A stretch of DNA of 8,064 bases, from contig DGYI01000011.1 of the NCBI GenBank assembly GCA_002396645.1, positions 26,109 through 34,172 on the forward strand, written 5' to 3'. This DNA is from Firmicutes bacterium UBA5010 (GTDB taxonomy: Bacteria > Bacillota > Clostridia > Tissierellales > Sedimentibacteraceae). Below, in pieces: positions 1 through 5,920 of this stretch (positions are counted from its first letter, which is position 1; the number at the start of each line of letters is the position of its first letter). The notes beneath the pieces are model-generated. The model had not been told where the DNA came from. It worked only from the letters and a program-made list of their open reading frames with translations, and made no database searches. A program made the translations under genes and the position numbers.

Positions 1-912
1 AAAAGAATAGAAGATAATTTAAATAATATCAACAAGAGAGTTGATGAAAGACTTAGCGAGGGCTTTGATAAAACCAATAAAACATTTGCTAATATTTTAG
101 AAAGACTTTCTAAAATAGATGAAGCCCAAAAGAAAATAGACAGTCTTTCTACAAATATTGTTTCATTGCAGGATATTCTTACCGATAAAAAAAGCAGGGG
201 AACATTTGGAGAAGTACAGCTTAATAATATTTTAATTTCAATTTTCGGAGAAGTTAATGATAAAATTTATGAAATCCAAAAGAAACTGTCAAACCAGTAT
301 ATCGCTGATGCTGTAGTATATATACCTGAGCCTGTCGGAACATTATGTATTGATTCTAAATTCCCTCTTGAGAATTATCAGAGAATGATTGATAAAAATC
401 TTCCTGAATTTGACAGATTACAGGCAGAGAAAGAGTTTAAAATAAATATAAAAAAGCATATTAATGATATAAGCAATAAATATATCATAAACGGCGAAAC
501 CTCCGAACAAGCTGTTATGTTTATACCCGCAGAGGCAATATTTGCCGAAATCAACGCTTATCATCAGGATTTAATTGATTATGCAAGTGTGAAGAAGGTT
601 TGGCTTGCATCTCCTACGACATTGATGTCTGTGCTGTCAACAGTACAGGTTATACTTAAAAATATTGAAAGAGAAAAGTATTCCGGTATAATTCATTCAG
701 AGCTAAACAAGCTGGGAGAAGAATTTAAAAGGTATAAAACACGTTGGGATGCACTTGCTAAGGACATAAAAAGAGTTTCTGATGATGTTGAAAATATAAA
801 TATTACATCAAATAAGATAGAGCGAAAATTTAACAGTATTTCAAAGGTTGAAATAGAGAATAAAAATATTGATTTTATTGATGATATAGGCGAAGTTGAA
901 GAAATAGAATAG
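1..912 (+). CDS. rmuC: RmuC family protein, 3' part (5' end outside window)
   Basis: The frame is open from base 1 to the TAG at 910-912, giving 303 residues, so the TTG at 166 is internal and not the start. RmuC proteins are membrane-anchored, coiled-coil proteins with a PD-(D/E)xK nuclease-like core, linked in E. coli to limiting recombination between inverted repeats. Numbering from the first visible codon, residues 1-60 are a charged, heptad-like coiled-coil tail. The conserved core follows: RGTFGEVQL (E71), ADAVV at 102-106, IDSKFPLENY with the D118-x-K120 nuclease signature, then FIPAEAIFAEI and VWLASPTTLMSVL. The end is lysine/glutamate-rich coiled coil with an acidic tail. The missing N-terminus would carry the membrane helix. 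The HAD gene starts 23 bp downstream, so co-transcription is likely. The family call is firm; the cellular role in this organism is inferred. Confidence 0.93.
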   Translation, partial: KRIEDNLNNINKRVDERLSEGFDKTNKTFANILERLSKIDEAQKKIDSLSTNIVSLQDILTDKKSRGTFGEVQLNNILISIFGEVNDKIYEIQKKLSNQYIADAVVYIPEPVGTLCIDSKFPLENYQRMIDKNLPEFDRLQAEKEFKINIKKHINDISNKYIINGETSEQAVMFIPAEAIFAEINAYHQDLIDYASVKKVWLASPTTLMSVLSTVQVILKNIEREKYSGIIHSELNKLGEEFKRYKTRWDALAKDIKRVSDDVENINITSNKIERKFNSISKVEIENKNIDFIDDIGEVEEIE

Positions 913-935
913 AAAGAGCAGAGGATAAATAAATT

Positions 936-1556
936 ATGGACAGTATAATTTTTGATTTAGACGGTACGATGTGGGACAGCAGAAAAGAGGTTTGCATAGC
1001 GTGGAATGAAGTCCTGAAGGATTTTGACACAGTTAAGAAAGAAGTAACGATAGAGGATATGACTTTTACTATGGGGATGCTGCTTATTGATATAGGCAGA
1101 CATTTATTTCCTGAATTAGACGATGAGACTCTCAAGAAATTGATAGACGCTTGCTGTCATAGAGAGAATGAATATCTGACGAAAAACGGAGCCAAGCTTT
1201 TTGATAAATTAGAATATGCATTAGAAAAGTTATCAGAAAAATATAAGCTTTTTATAGTCAGCAACTGCAATGACGGATATATAGAAAGTTTTTTAGCGGC
1301 TCATAAACTTGGAAAATATTTTACAGATACAGAATGTCCCGGACGTTCAGGTTTAAATAAGGCAGAAAACAATAAGATTATAATCAAAAGAAATAATCTG
1401 CAATCACCTGTATACGTCGGAGATACACAAGGAGATTGCAATTCAGCGAAGGAAGCGGGTATTCCGTTTGTATATTCAAGATATGGTTTTGGTAAGGATG
1501 TTAAGGGTTATGATTATGTAATAGATAAATTTGAAGAGCTGTTGGATTTGTTTTGA
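936..1556 (+). CDS. HAD superfamily hydrolase (phosphoglycolate phosphatase-like)
   Basis: A 206-residue protein with all four HAD motifs: motif I FDLDGT with nucleophile D7 and acid D9, motif II S109 in IVSNCND, motif III lysine probably K142, and motif IV VGDTQGD with D163 and D167 for magnesium. Residues 12-90 form the helical cap insertion (subfamily IA). Such enzymes hydrolyse small phosphate esters such as phosphoglycolate, sugar phosphates or nucleotides in the cytoplasm; the substrate cannot be read from the sequence. The ATG at 936 follows GAGG at 921-924 with a rather long 11-base spacer. It lies 23 bp after rmuC and 12 bp before the DUF523 gene, which suggests one transcript. The superfamily assignment is secure; the phosphoglycolate label is only a nearest-type guess. 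Confidence 0.9.
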   Translation: MDSIIFDLDGTMWDSRKEVCIAWNEVLKDFDTVKKEVTIEDMTFTMGMLLIDIGRHLFPELDDETLKKLIDACCHRENEYLTKNGAKLFDKLEYALEKLSEKYKLFIVSNCNDGYIESFLAAHKLGKYFTDTECPGRSGLNKAENNKIIIKRNNLQSPVYVGDTQGDCNSAKEAGIPFVYSRYGFGKDVKGYDYVIDKFEELLDLF

Positions 1557-1568
1557 TATGGAGGTTAT

Positions 1569-2006
1569 ATGAATATATTGATTAGTGCATGTTTATTGGG
1601 AGTTAATTGCAGATATAATGCAACAGGCAAGATGATACCTGAGCTTGAAGAGCTTATATCAAAGCATTTATTAATTCCGATATGTCCCGAGCAGCTTGGA
1701 GGATTGTCAACTCCAAGAAGTCCGGCTGAAATAAGAGGAGAATCTGTGATAAATAAAGATTCTGTTGATTTAACGGCGGAGTTTATAAGAGGTGCAGAGG
1801 AAAGCTTAAAGTTGGCGAAAATCTATAATTGCAAATTTGCGATATTAAAGGAAAGAAGCCCTTCCTGCGGAAGCGGAAAAATATATGGCGGTACATTTTC
1901 CAAAACGATAGTTGATGGTGATGGATTTACAGCTAAGCTGTTAAAGGAAAATGGAATTAAGATAATCGGAGAAACAGAAATTAGAAATTTTTTAAAAAAT
2001 TATTGA
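1569..2006 (+). CDS. DUF523 family protein (TudS-like iron-sulfur desulfidase candidate)
   Basis: A 145-residue protein matching DUF523 over its full length. It starts with ISACLLGVNCRYN (C8, C14), followed by PICPEQLGGLSTPR (C39), AEIRG at 53-57, and KERSPSCGSGKIY (C100), then a GTF and DGDG stretch. DUF523 includes TudS, a thiouracil desulfidase that uses a [4Fe-4S] cluster held by three conserved cysteines. C8, C39 and C100, each in a conserved block, are the likely ligands here, and the S-P-S-C-G-x-G block is intact. C14 and C88 are extra. The start is set by GGAGG at 1560-1564, four bases before the ATG. It lies 12 bp after the HAD gene and is followed by a hairpin terminator. Desulfidase activity is family-based inference; many DUF523 members are uncharacterised. 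Confidence 0.88.
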   Translation: MNILISACLLGVNCRYNATGKMIPELEELISKHLLIPICPEQLGGLSTPRSPAEIRGESVINKDSVDLTAEFIRGAEESLKLAKIYNCKFAILKERSPSCGSGKIYGGTFSKTIVDGDGFTAKLLKENGIKIIGETEIRNFLKNY

Positions 2007-2015
2007 GAATTACAA

Positions 2016-2050
2016 AACAGCGTATCAATTCTTGTGATTGATACGCTGTT
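2016..2050. terminator. Shared hairpin terminator between convergent genes
   Basis: A perfect 14-bp inverted repeat, AACAGCGTATCAAT at 2016-2029 and its complement at 2037-2050, with a 7-base loop. It begins 10 bp after the DUF523 stop and lies 70 bp past the stop of the convergent hydrolase gene. Read on the minus strand the stem runs straight into TTTTGTAATT. On the plus strand the tail is the weaker AATCTTTAT. It therefore probably works best for the minus-strand transcript and also closes the rmuC-HAD-DUF523 run. Confidence 0.85.
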
Positions 2051-2119
2051 AATCTTTATATTCAGGTAGTTATTTGTTTTTCAGTTAGTGACGGCAGTTT
2101 GTTTATAATATAGTTTACA

Positions 2120-3178
2120 TCACCAACCATATATTTCTCTGAAAGCATTAGTGACTTCATAACGGATATTCATTCCGATGTCTGAGTTTTGCATTACTAC
2201 TATTCCTGAACCATCAGCAGGGCAAAAAACCATATTTGAATGATAGCCGAAATTTGAACCGCCATGTCCAAATGTTATTCCTTTTTTACATTGATTTACG
2301 GCAAAACCTATCCCATATGGCGAGTCTTCATATGCTTTTTTTGTCATTAACTTAGCTGTCTTTTTTTTGAGGAATTTGCTTTTATTTTTTAGTACCTTCA
2401 TTATTTCAATGCCAAACTGTGCAAGGTCTGACGGTGTAGTCCACAGTCCTGCCGCCGACAATTCCGGCATTATATTATATCCCCCTGGTAACTGTAGGTT
2501 ATGAGGATTATAGCCAAAAGCGATTTCATTGAACTTATCTTCAGGCAGAGGTTGCGAATAAGTGCTGTGAGTCATCAGTAACGGAGAGAAAACCAAGTTG
2601 TTCATCAAATCACAAAAGTTAAGTTTGCAAATATCAGTGACGATTTTTTGAGCAAGTATATATCCGCCGCCTGAATATTGAAATCCTGTCCCAGGGTCTT
2701 TAAATAACTTTAATTTTATATGATTTGAGGGAAATGATCCGGTTAATATTTGTTCAACCGTTGGTATTTCTTGCCCATGTTGATAGCCGGCAAAGCCATG
2801 AAGATTCAAACCGGCGTTATGGCTTAATATTTGCCTTAAAGTGATTTTATGTTTTTGATTATCGTATGTAGGTACATCATAGCCAACGAGATATTTAGAA
2901 ATGTCTTTATCTATATTGAGTATACCACGCTCAACTAAACGCATAACGGCAGCGGCGAATACAGGTTTACTAATAGAACCTGCTTGAAAAAGCGTATCCG
3001 ACGTAATCTTTTCATTTGTCGTTTTTTGCTTTACTCCGTAAGTATATAGCTCACAAATCTTAAAGTTTTCTATTATTGCTATACTGACAGCAGGTGTATG
3101 ACATTCTTTCATACGCTCAATAAGAGTAACACCGTCATAATGCTTTTTATTCTCAATAATTTCTAAAATTTTACTCAT
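2120..3178 (-). CDS. Serine beta-lactamase-like hydrolase (PF00144 type)
   Basis: A 352-residue protein of the beta-lactamase / penicillin-binding-protein-like serine hydrolase family. Visible motifs in order are S68-I-S-K71 in LFQAGSISKPVF (nucleophile serine and lysine), the structural TLRQILSHNAGL at 113-124, Y168-S-G in FQYSGGGY (the YxN-equivalent), and H305-G-G in TFGHGGSNFGYHS (the KTG-equivalent). HGG instead of KTG points to an esterase, D-aminopeptidase-like or peptide hydrolase activity and not to antibiotic resistance. There is no signal peptide or membrane helix, so it should be cytoplasmic unless exported some other way. The ATG follows CTGAGG at 3185-3190 with six bases between. 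It is the last gene of the minus-strand cluster, 85 bp behind the membrane-protein gene, and ends before the shared hairpin. Family certain, substrate unknown. Confidence 0.9.
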   Translation of the reverse strand: MSKILEIIENKKHYDGVTLIERMKECHTPAVSIAIIENFKICELYTYGVKQKTTNEKITSDTLFQAGSISKPVFAAAVMRLVERGILNIDKDISKYLVGYDVPTYDNQKHKITLRQILSHNAGLNLHGFAGYQHGQEIPTVEQILTGSFPSNHIKLKLFKDPGTGFQYSGGGYILAQKIVTDICKLNFCDLMNNLVFSPLLMTHSTYSQPLPEDKFNEIAFGYNPHNLQLPGGYNIMPELSAAGLWTTPSDLAQFGIEIMKVLKNKSKFLKKKTAKLMTKKAYEDSPYGIGFAVNQCKKGITFGHGGSNFGYHSNMVFCPADGSGIVVMQNSDIGMNIRYEVTNAFREIYGW

Positions 3179-3263
3179 GTTATACCTCAGATTATATAAT
3201 TTTTCTAAACCAACCGCTTTGTTTCTCGTAATTTATCCCTTCTCATATGTCTATATATCAGGA

Positions 3264-4034
3264 TTATATACTATATTCACTTGCAATAAAATCATTTAGA
3301 TTTAGAAGCGACTTTTTGCCTATATTTTTTTCTATGGTTTTAATTTTGCCGTCTTCTGCTCTTTCACCTATATAGTCACCTGTAATTAAGTTGTAATCGT
3401 CCTGAAGCCTTTCCATTGAATCTCCAACAAGTTCATAGCTGCTCTCTGTAAATCCGATTAAATACCAGCCACTGTCTTGGTATCTGAATCTAAACCGTTT
3501 GTCCCATCTAACAGAGCCACCCATAAACTTCAATAACACAGAGCCTCTTTCTATGGATATGCTCTCAAAAGGATCTCCGAATGTTCCTCCCTCGTCTGCA
3601 CGAAGTATTGCATTTTTTGAGGTTATTGATAAGTCATAACTGTTATCTGTATTTCCGAAAACTATTATTAAATTTCTTTGCGCTGCGCTGTCAGATGAGT
3701 CATTTTTATCTTCTTCAATCACAAATGCCTTATCAATTATACCATCCTTATTTAAATCCCCTTCTGCTATTGATAGTTCATCACCTTGTTTTAATATTTT
3801 CCAGCCCTTTGGAATAAATGAAGATATATCTGATGTAGGTTCAACGTTATTATTTAAATTCGATTCTTGGATTTTGTCAGTAGTATCGTTGGTATTGGTA
3901 TCTGTAAATGCAGTGGATTTTTCAACTATCGGAGAATATGTTATATATTTGACAACAAAAAATGCACCCAATAATATAATCGCTATAAAAAGTGCTTTTT
4001 TATAGATACTTAACTTTCCAAAAAAATTTTTCAT
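3264..4034 (-). CDS. Single-pass membrane-anchored protein with EF-hand-like loop, function unknown
   Basis: I do not recognise a named family with certainty. The 256-residue product has a short basic N-terminus, a hydrophobic helix at about 14-31 (LFIAIILLGAFFVV) with no lipobox cysteine, and a Thr/Asn/Asp-rich linker at about 40-70. The rest should be extracellular. Its globular part begins FIPKGWKIL, then D93-L-N-K-D-G-I-I-D101, the calcium-binding loop pattern seen in EF-hand, dockerin and VCBS/FG-GAP-like proteins. It is followed by a beta-rich stretch (LIIVFGNTDNSYDL, RFRFRYQDSGWYLIGF). Similar 'IPKGW...GDLNKDG' proteins are common as hypothetical secreted proteins in bacteria. The start follows GGAGAGG, about six bases upstream. 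It lies 64 bp after the DUF6273 gene and 85 bp before the hydrolase gene, so all three may share a transcript. Real gene: confident. Role: unknown. Confidence 0.82.
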   Translation of the reverse strand: MKNFFGKLSIYKKALFIAIILLGAFFVVKYITYSPIVEKSTAFTDTNTNDTTDKIQESNLNNNVEPTSDISSFIPKGWKILKQGDELSIAEGDLNKDGIIDKAFVIEEDKNDSSDSAAQRNLIIVFGNTDNSYDLSITSKNAILRADEGGTFGDPFESISIERGSVLLKFMGGSVRWDKRFRFRYQDSGWYLIGFTESSYELVGDSMERLQDDYNLITGDYIGERAEDGKIKTIEKNIGKKSLLNLNDFIASEYSI

Positions 4035-4098
4035 ACTATTCCTCTCCGTAAAATATAAATATCAAGCAGTCTTTGTACTTATTAACGCGGTCCAAGAT

Positions 4099-4707
4099 TT
4101 ACAATTCCAACTTTAGCCACAAAGCGGGACGAACACCGCCTGTACATTTGCCATCGCTGATGTTGCCTTTCAATATATTGTTGCCTTGGATACCTATATT
4201 ACCGTCAGTACCGAAGATGTACACGGCTTTTACATTAACTCGGCCGGGCGAGCGAAGCCACCACCACCAACCCCATTCTTTACCCTGAAGTCTTGCTAAT
4301 CGTTTACTGTTGTTTTCGTCTTTTCTTTCAAACCAATATCTTTGATTTTTTCCTCGATTATACAGTTTTGAAAGGCTATCACCGAAATATTTGCACACTT
4401 CCTCAAGGCTTAATAAAAATATATTGTCTTGCGTATCTTCTCCTCCATTTGAGCCATACCACTGATTGTCAGGATTTTTATTTATTACCGGAATTATTCT
4501 TGATTTATCAGTTGCATTGAATTTGTCATAAAATTCACCGTTAAGATATTTTCTTAACGAGCAGTCAGCCCATGTTATATCTTTATAAGCATCATGGTAA
4601 GAGCGTTGTTCTATTATTTCTTCAGTTATAATCAAAGCCGCATCATTTTGTATGTCAAGCACTCGCCATTCATATTTGTTAAATACTATTTTATCTCCTA
4701 CTTGCAT
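4099..4707 (-). CDS. DUF6273-like protein with C-terminal WWLRSPG/GGVRPALWL module
   Basis: A 202-residue protein starting at the ATG at 4707, not at the upstream in-frame ATG at 4818. The sequence GGGAGGTAAAT lies directly before 4707, and the upstream ATG would lie ahead of the promoter at 4784-4812. The N-terminus VGDKIVFNKYEWRVLDI, the TWADCSLRKYLNGEFY block and the C-terminal WWLRSPG (149-155) and GGVRPALWL (190-198) are the hallmarks of DUF6273, frequent in Firmicutes, where the domain often ends secreted or repeat-bearing proteins. No catalytic motif is visible. The C-terminal layout (WW-L-R-S, a variable Asn/Gly-rich stretch, then a G-V-R-P closing strand) resembles sulfatase-modifying-factor/C-type-lectin-like folds, suggesting ligand binding. 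There is no signal peptide, so the stand-alone domain is probably cytoplasmic. Four tryptophans in a row (147-150) are unusual. Function unknown. Confidence 0.85.
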   Translation of the reverse strand: MQVGDKIVFNKYEWRVLDIQNDAALIITEEIIEQRSYHDAYKDITWADCSLRKYLNGEFYDKFNATDKSRIIPVINKNPDNQWYGSNGGEDTQDNIFLLSLEEVCKYFGDSLSKLYNRGKNQRYWFERKDENNSKRLARLQGKEWGWWWWLRSPGRVNVKAVYIFGTDGNIGIQGNNILKGNISDGKCTGGVRPALWLKLEL

Positions 4708-4708
4708 A

Positions 4709-4718
4709 TTTACCTCCC
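4709..4718 (-). promoter_or_regulatory. Strong RBS fixing the DUF6273 gene start
   Basis: On the minus strand GGGAGGTAAAT precedes the ATG at 4707. This near-perfect Shine-Dalgarno at good spacing decides for the shorter 202-residue protein over the longer 239-residue reading, whose extra 37 residues (WVGGCAIMNNEFLCSAL and on) look like translated leader. Confidence 0.85.
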
Positions 4719-4783
4719 GTATATTATATAAATACTGTTCGCTTGCACTATCGTTCAAAGCCGAACATAAAAATTCATTATTC

Positions 4784-4812
4784 ATTATAGCACAGCCGCC
4801 CACCCAAAACAA
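4784..4812 (-). promoter_or_regulatory. Sigma-A-type promoter with extended -10 for the DUF6273 gene
   Basis: On the minus strand, -35 TTGTTT (4812-4807), a 17-base spacer, and -10 TATAAT (4789-4784) preceded by TGC, which makes an extended -10. Transcription should start near 4777, giving a leader of about 70 bases before the ATG at 4707. This predicts that the DUF6273 gene, and perhaps the two genes after it, are transcribed independently of the methyltransferase gene upstream. Confidence 0.72.
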
Positions 4813-4846
4813 CGACAAAACGTGACAGCCTGCTGTATTTATTTTT

Positions 4847-5644
4847 CTACCTTAAAAAGCTCTTCTTGACAACAGCCCTAACGGCCACATATGGATTCAT
4901 GTATTTATCGAAAAGACCACCGCCATCTCCATCCTCATAAATATCAGTGATAGTAAATCCAGCTTTTAGCAGACCTCCAAGTTGTTCGGTGAGTGTATGA
5001 CTGAATACAAACGGCTTGTTATCTTCAATAATTTTTTGCTTTCTCTCTTCGGAAAGGTCCGTAAGTGGATTGAATGGAAGTCTGTGCCTTGAAATTAAAA
5101 CATCTTCGTTCTGAAAATCAGGATCAAACATAAAGTGTTCTTCTTTTACAAAACCCATCATCAGAATTCCATTATGTTTTATCACTCTTGCACACTCGTC
5201 CCAAACAGGTTGTATATTTTCAATATAACAATTTGATATTGGATTAAAAATTAAATCAAATGTATTGTCAGAAAAAGGTAAGGTAGTTGACATATCACCT
5301 TTTAAAGCAGTGATTATATAAGCTTCACGCTCAGCAATAAAATTTTCGCTTTCAATCTGGCTATCTGAAATATCCATAATTGTTACATCTGCACCATGTG
5401 CTGCAAAAATAGGTCCCTGTTGTCCGCCTCCGCTTGCTAATCCCAATATTTTTAGGCCTTTGAGCGGCGGGAACCAATTTAAGGGAACATATTTTGCAGA
5501 TGTCAAAGAGACTTTTAGCTCTCCATTTTTAGCACGAATATATTCTTCATGGCTAACTGAACGCGTAAATTTATTTCTGGCATCTTCGGATACTTCTTTT
5601 GCAATTGCGTTCCAAGCATTTGCATTATGATTTGTGTAATTCAT
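4847..5644 (-). CDS. Class I SAM-dependent methyltransferase
   Basis: A 265-residue Rossmann-fold methyltransferase. Motif I is ILGLASGGGQQGP at about 66-78, where A-S-G-G-G replaces the more usual D/E-x-G-x-G but still gives the glycine-rich SAM loop. The acidic residue ending strand 2 is D91 in VTIMDIS, G-D-M at 116-118 is the adenine-contacting position, and FDLIFNPIS at 129-137 is motif IV. ECARVIKHNGILMMGF is the post-motif strand. This fits the broad Methyltransf_11-type group of small-molecule methyltransferases; the substrate is unknown. I start at the ATG at 5644 because the AAGGAG at 5659-5654 lies nine bases ahead of it. The in-frame TTG at 5653 abuts the Shine-Dalgarno and could not be used. 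It is divergent from pstS and has its own promoter-like sequence. Confidence 0.9.
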   Translation of the reverse strand: MNYTNHNANAWNAIAKEVSEDARNKFTRSVSHEEYIRAKNGELKVSLTSAKYVPLNWFPPLKGLKILGLASGGGQQGPIFAAHGADVTIMDISDSQIESENFIAEREAYIITALKGDMSTTLPFSDNTFDLIFNPISNCYIENIQPVWDECARVIKHNGILMMGFVKEEHFMFDPDFQNEDVLISRHRLPFNPLTDLSEERKQKIIEDNKPFVFSHTLTEQLGGLLKAGFTITDIYEDGDGGGLFDKYMNPYVAVRAVVKKSFLR

Positions 5645-5665
5645 TTTATTCAACTCCTTAATGTA

Positions 5666-5688
5666 AGACAGATTTTTGTCTAAGTATA
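5666..5688 (-). promoter_or_regulatory. Methyltransferase gene -10 with overlapping-downstream inverted repeat
   Basis: On the minus strand TATACT at 5688-5683 is a fair -10; no good -35 is seen at 16-18 bases. Directly after it lies an inverted repeat AGACA-GATTTT-TGTCT (5666-5681), covering roughly the transcription start. A repressor bound there would block initiation, so this is a candidate operator. The match could also be chance in such AT-rich DNA. Confidence 0.4.
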
Positions 5689-5843
5689 TTTACCAAAAAA
5701 ATCTAAATCATTTTTAGTTTACCATAAAAAACAAAAGAAATCGACTATAAATCAACTTTCTTTAGATAAAAAATAAAAGAATTAAAAAATAGTAATATAA
5801 AATTTTTTCATAATAAAACAGTATATATAAAAAATATTTTATT

Positions 5844-5871
5844 TTGCAATATATCTTGTATATGATATACT
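5844..5871 (+). promoter_or_regulatory. pstS promoter with palindrome over the -10
   Basis: -35 TTGCAA at 5844-5849, a 16-base spacer and -10 TATACT at 5866-5871, about 50 bases ahead of the pstS ATG. The palindrome GTATAT-G-ATATAC (5858-5870) covers the -10 and could be a regulator site. In many Firmicutes pst is induced by phosphate starvation through PhoP. I see only one TTAACA (5893-5898), downstream of the promoter, which is not enough to call a Pho box. Confidence 0.55.
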
Positions 5872-5920
5872 CATTAATTGATTGTATAAAAATTAACAAA
5901 GAATATGGGAGACATTCAAA

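Larger units (their letters stand above)
5645..5920. other. Non-coding divergent promoter region
   Basis: About 276 bp between the divergent methyltransferase and pstS genes, very AT-rich with long A/T runs (for example 5764-5845). It holds a weak methyltransferase promoter with an inverted repeat on the left and a pstS promoter with an overlapping palindrome on the right. I see no open frame with a Shine-Dalgarno site, no tRNA-like fold, and no clear pair of PhoP-box repeats in it. Confidence 0.75.

Noticed and set aside
166..912. A TTG-initiated 248-residue gene
   Set aside because: The same frame is open back to base 1 and the upstream codons continue the RmuC coiled coil, so 166 is an internal leucine.
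2120..3178. Antibiotic-resistance class C beta-lactamase
   Set aside because: HGG in place of KTG, YSG in place of YxN and no signal peptide argue for an esterase/peptidase-type relative instead.
3189..3196. TATAAT-like -10 just ahead of the serine hydrolase gene
   Set aside because: It sits about 12 bases from the ATG, overlapping the ribosome-site region, and no -35 lies 16-18 bases upstream. A leader that short is unlikely, though not excluded.
4073..4288. Plus-strand open frame antisense to the DUF6273 gene
   Set aside because: Its product is low in recognisable features (TRSKIYNSNF..., His/Pro-rich), it has no Shine-Dalgarno site, and it mirrors a well-supported gene on the other strand.
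4099..4707. An active diversity-generating retroelement
   Set aside because: There is no reverse transcriptase, template repeat or accessory gene in the window, and no second copy of the C-terminal coding sequence on either strand.
4708..4818. Longer DUF6273 protein starting at 4818
   Set aside because: That ATG would lie upstream of the predicted promoter, and a near-perfect Shine-Dalgarno precedes the ATG at 4707. Family similarity also starts there.
4819..4846. Terminator after the methyltransferase gene
   Set aside because: Only a 4-bp stem (ACAG-CAGG-CTGT) followed by CACGTTTT; too weak to call, so read-through into the DUF6273 gene remains possible.
5645..5653. TTG at 5653 as start of the methyltransferase
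   Set aside because: It directly abuts the GGAG Shine-Dalgarno site with no spacer; the ATG at 5644 has a nine-base spacer.
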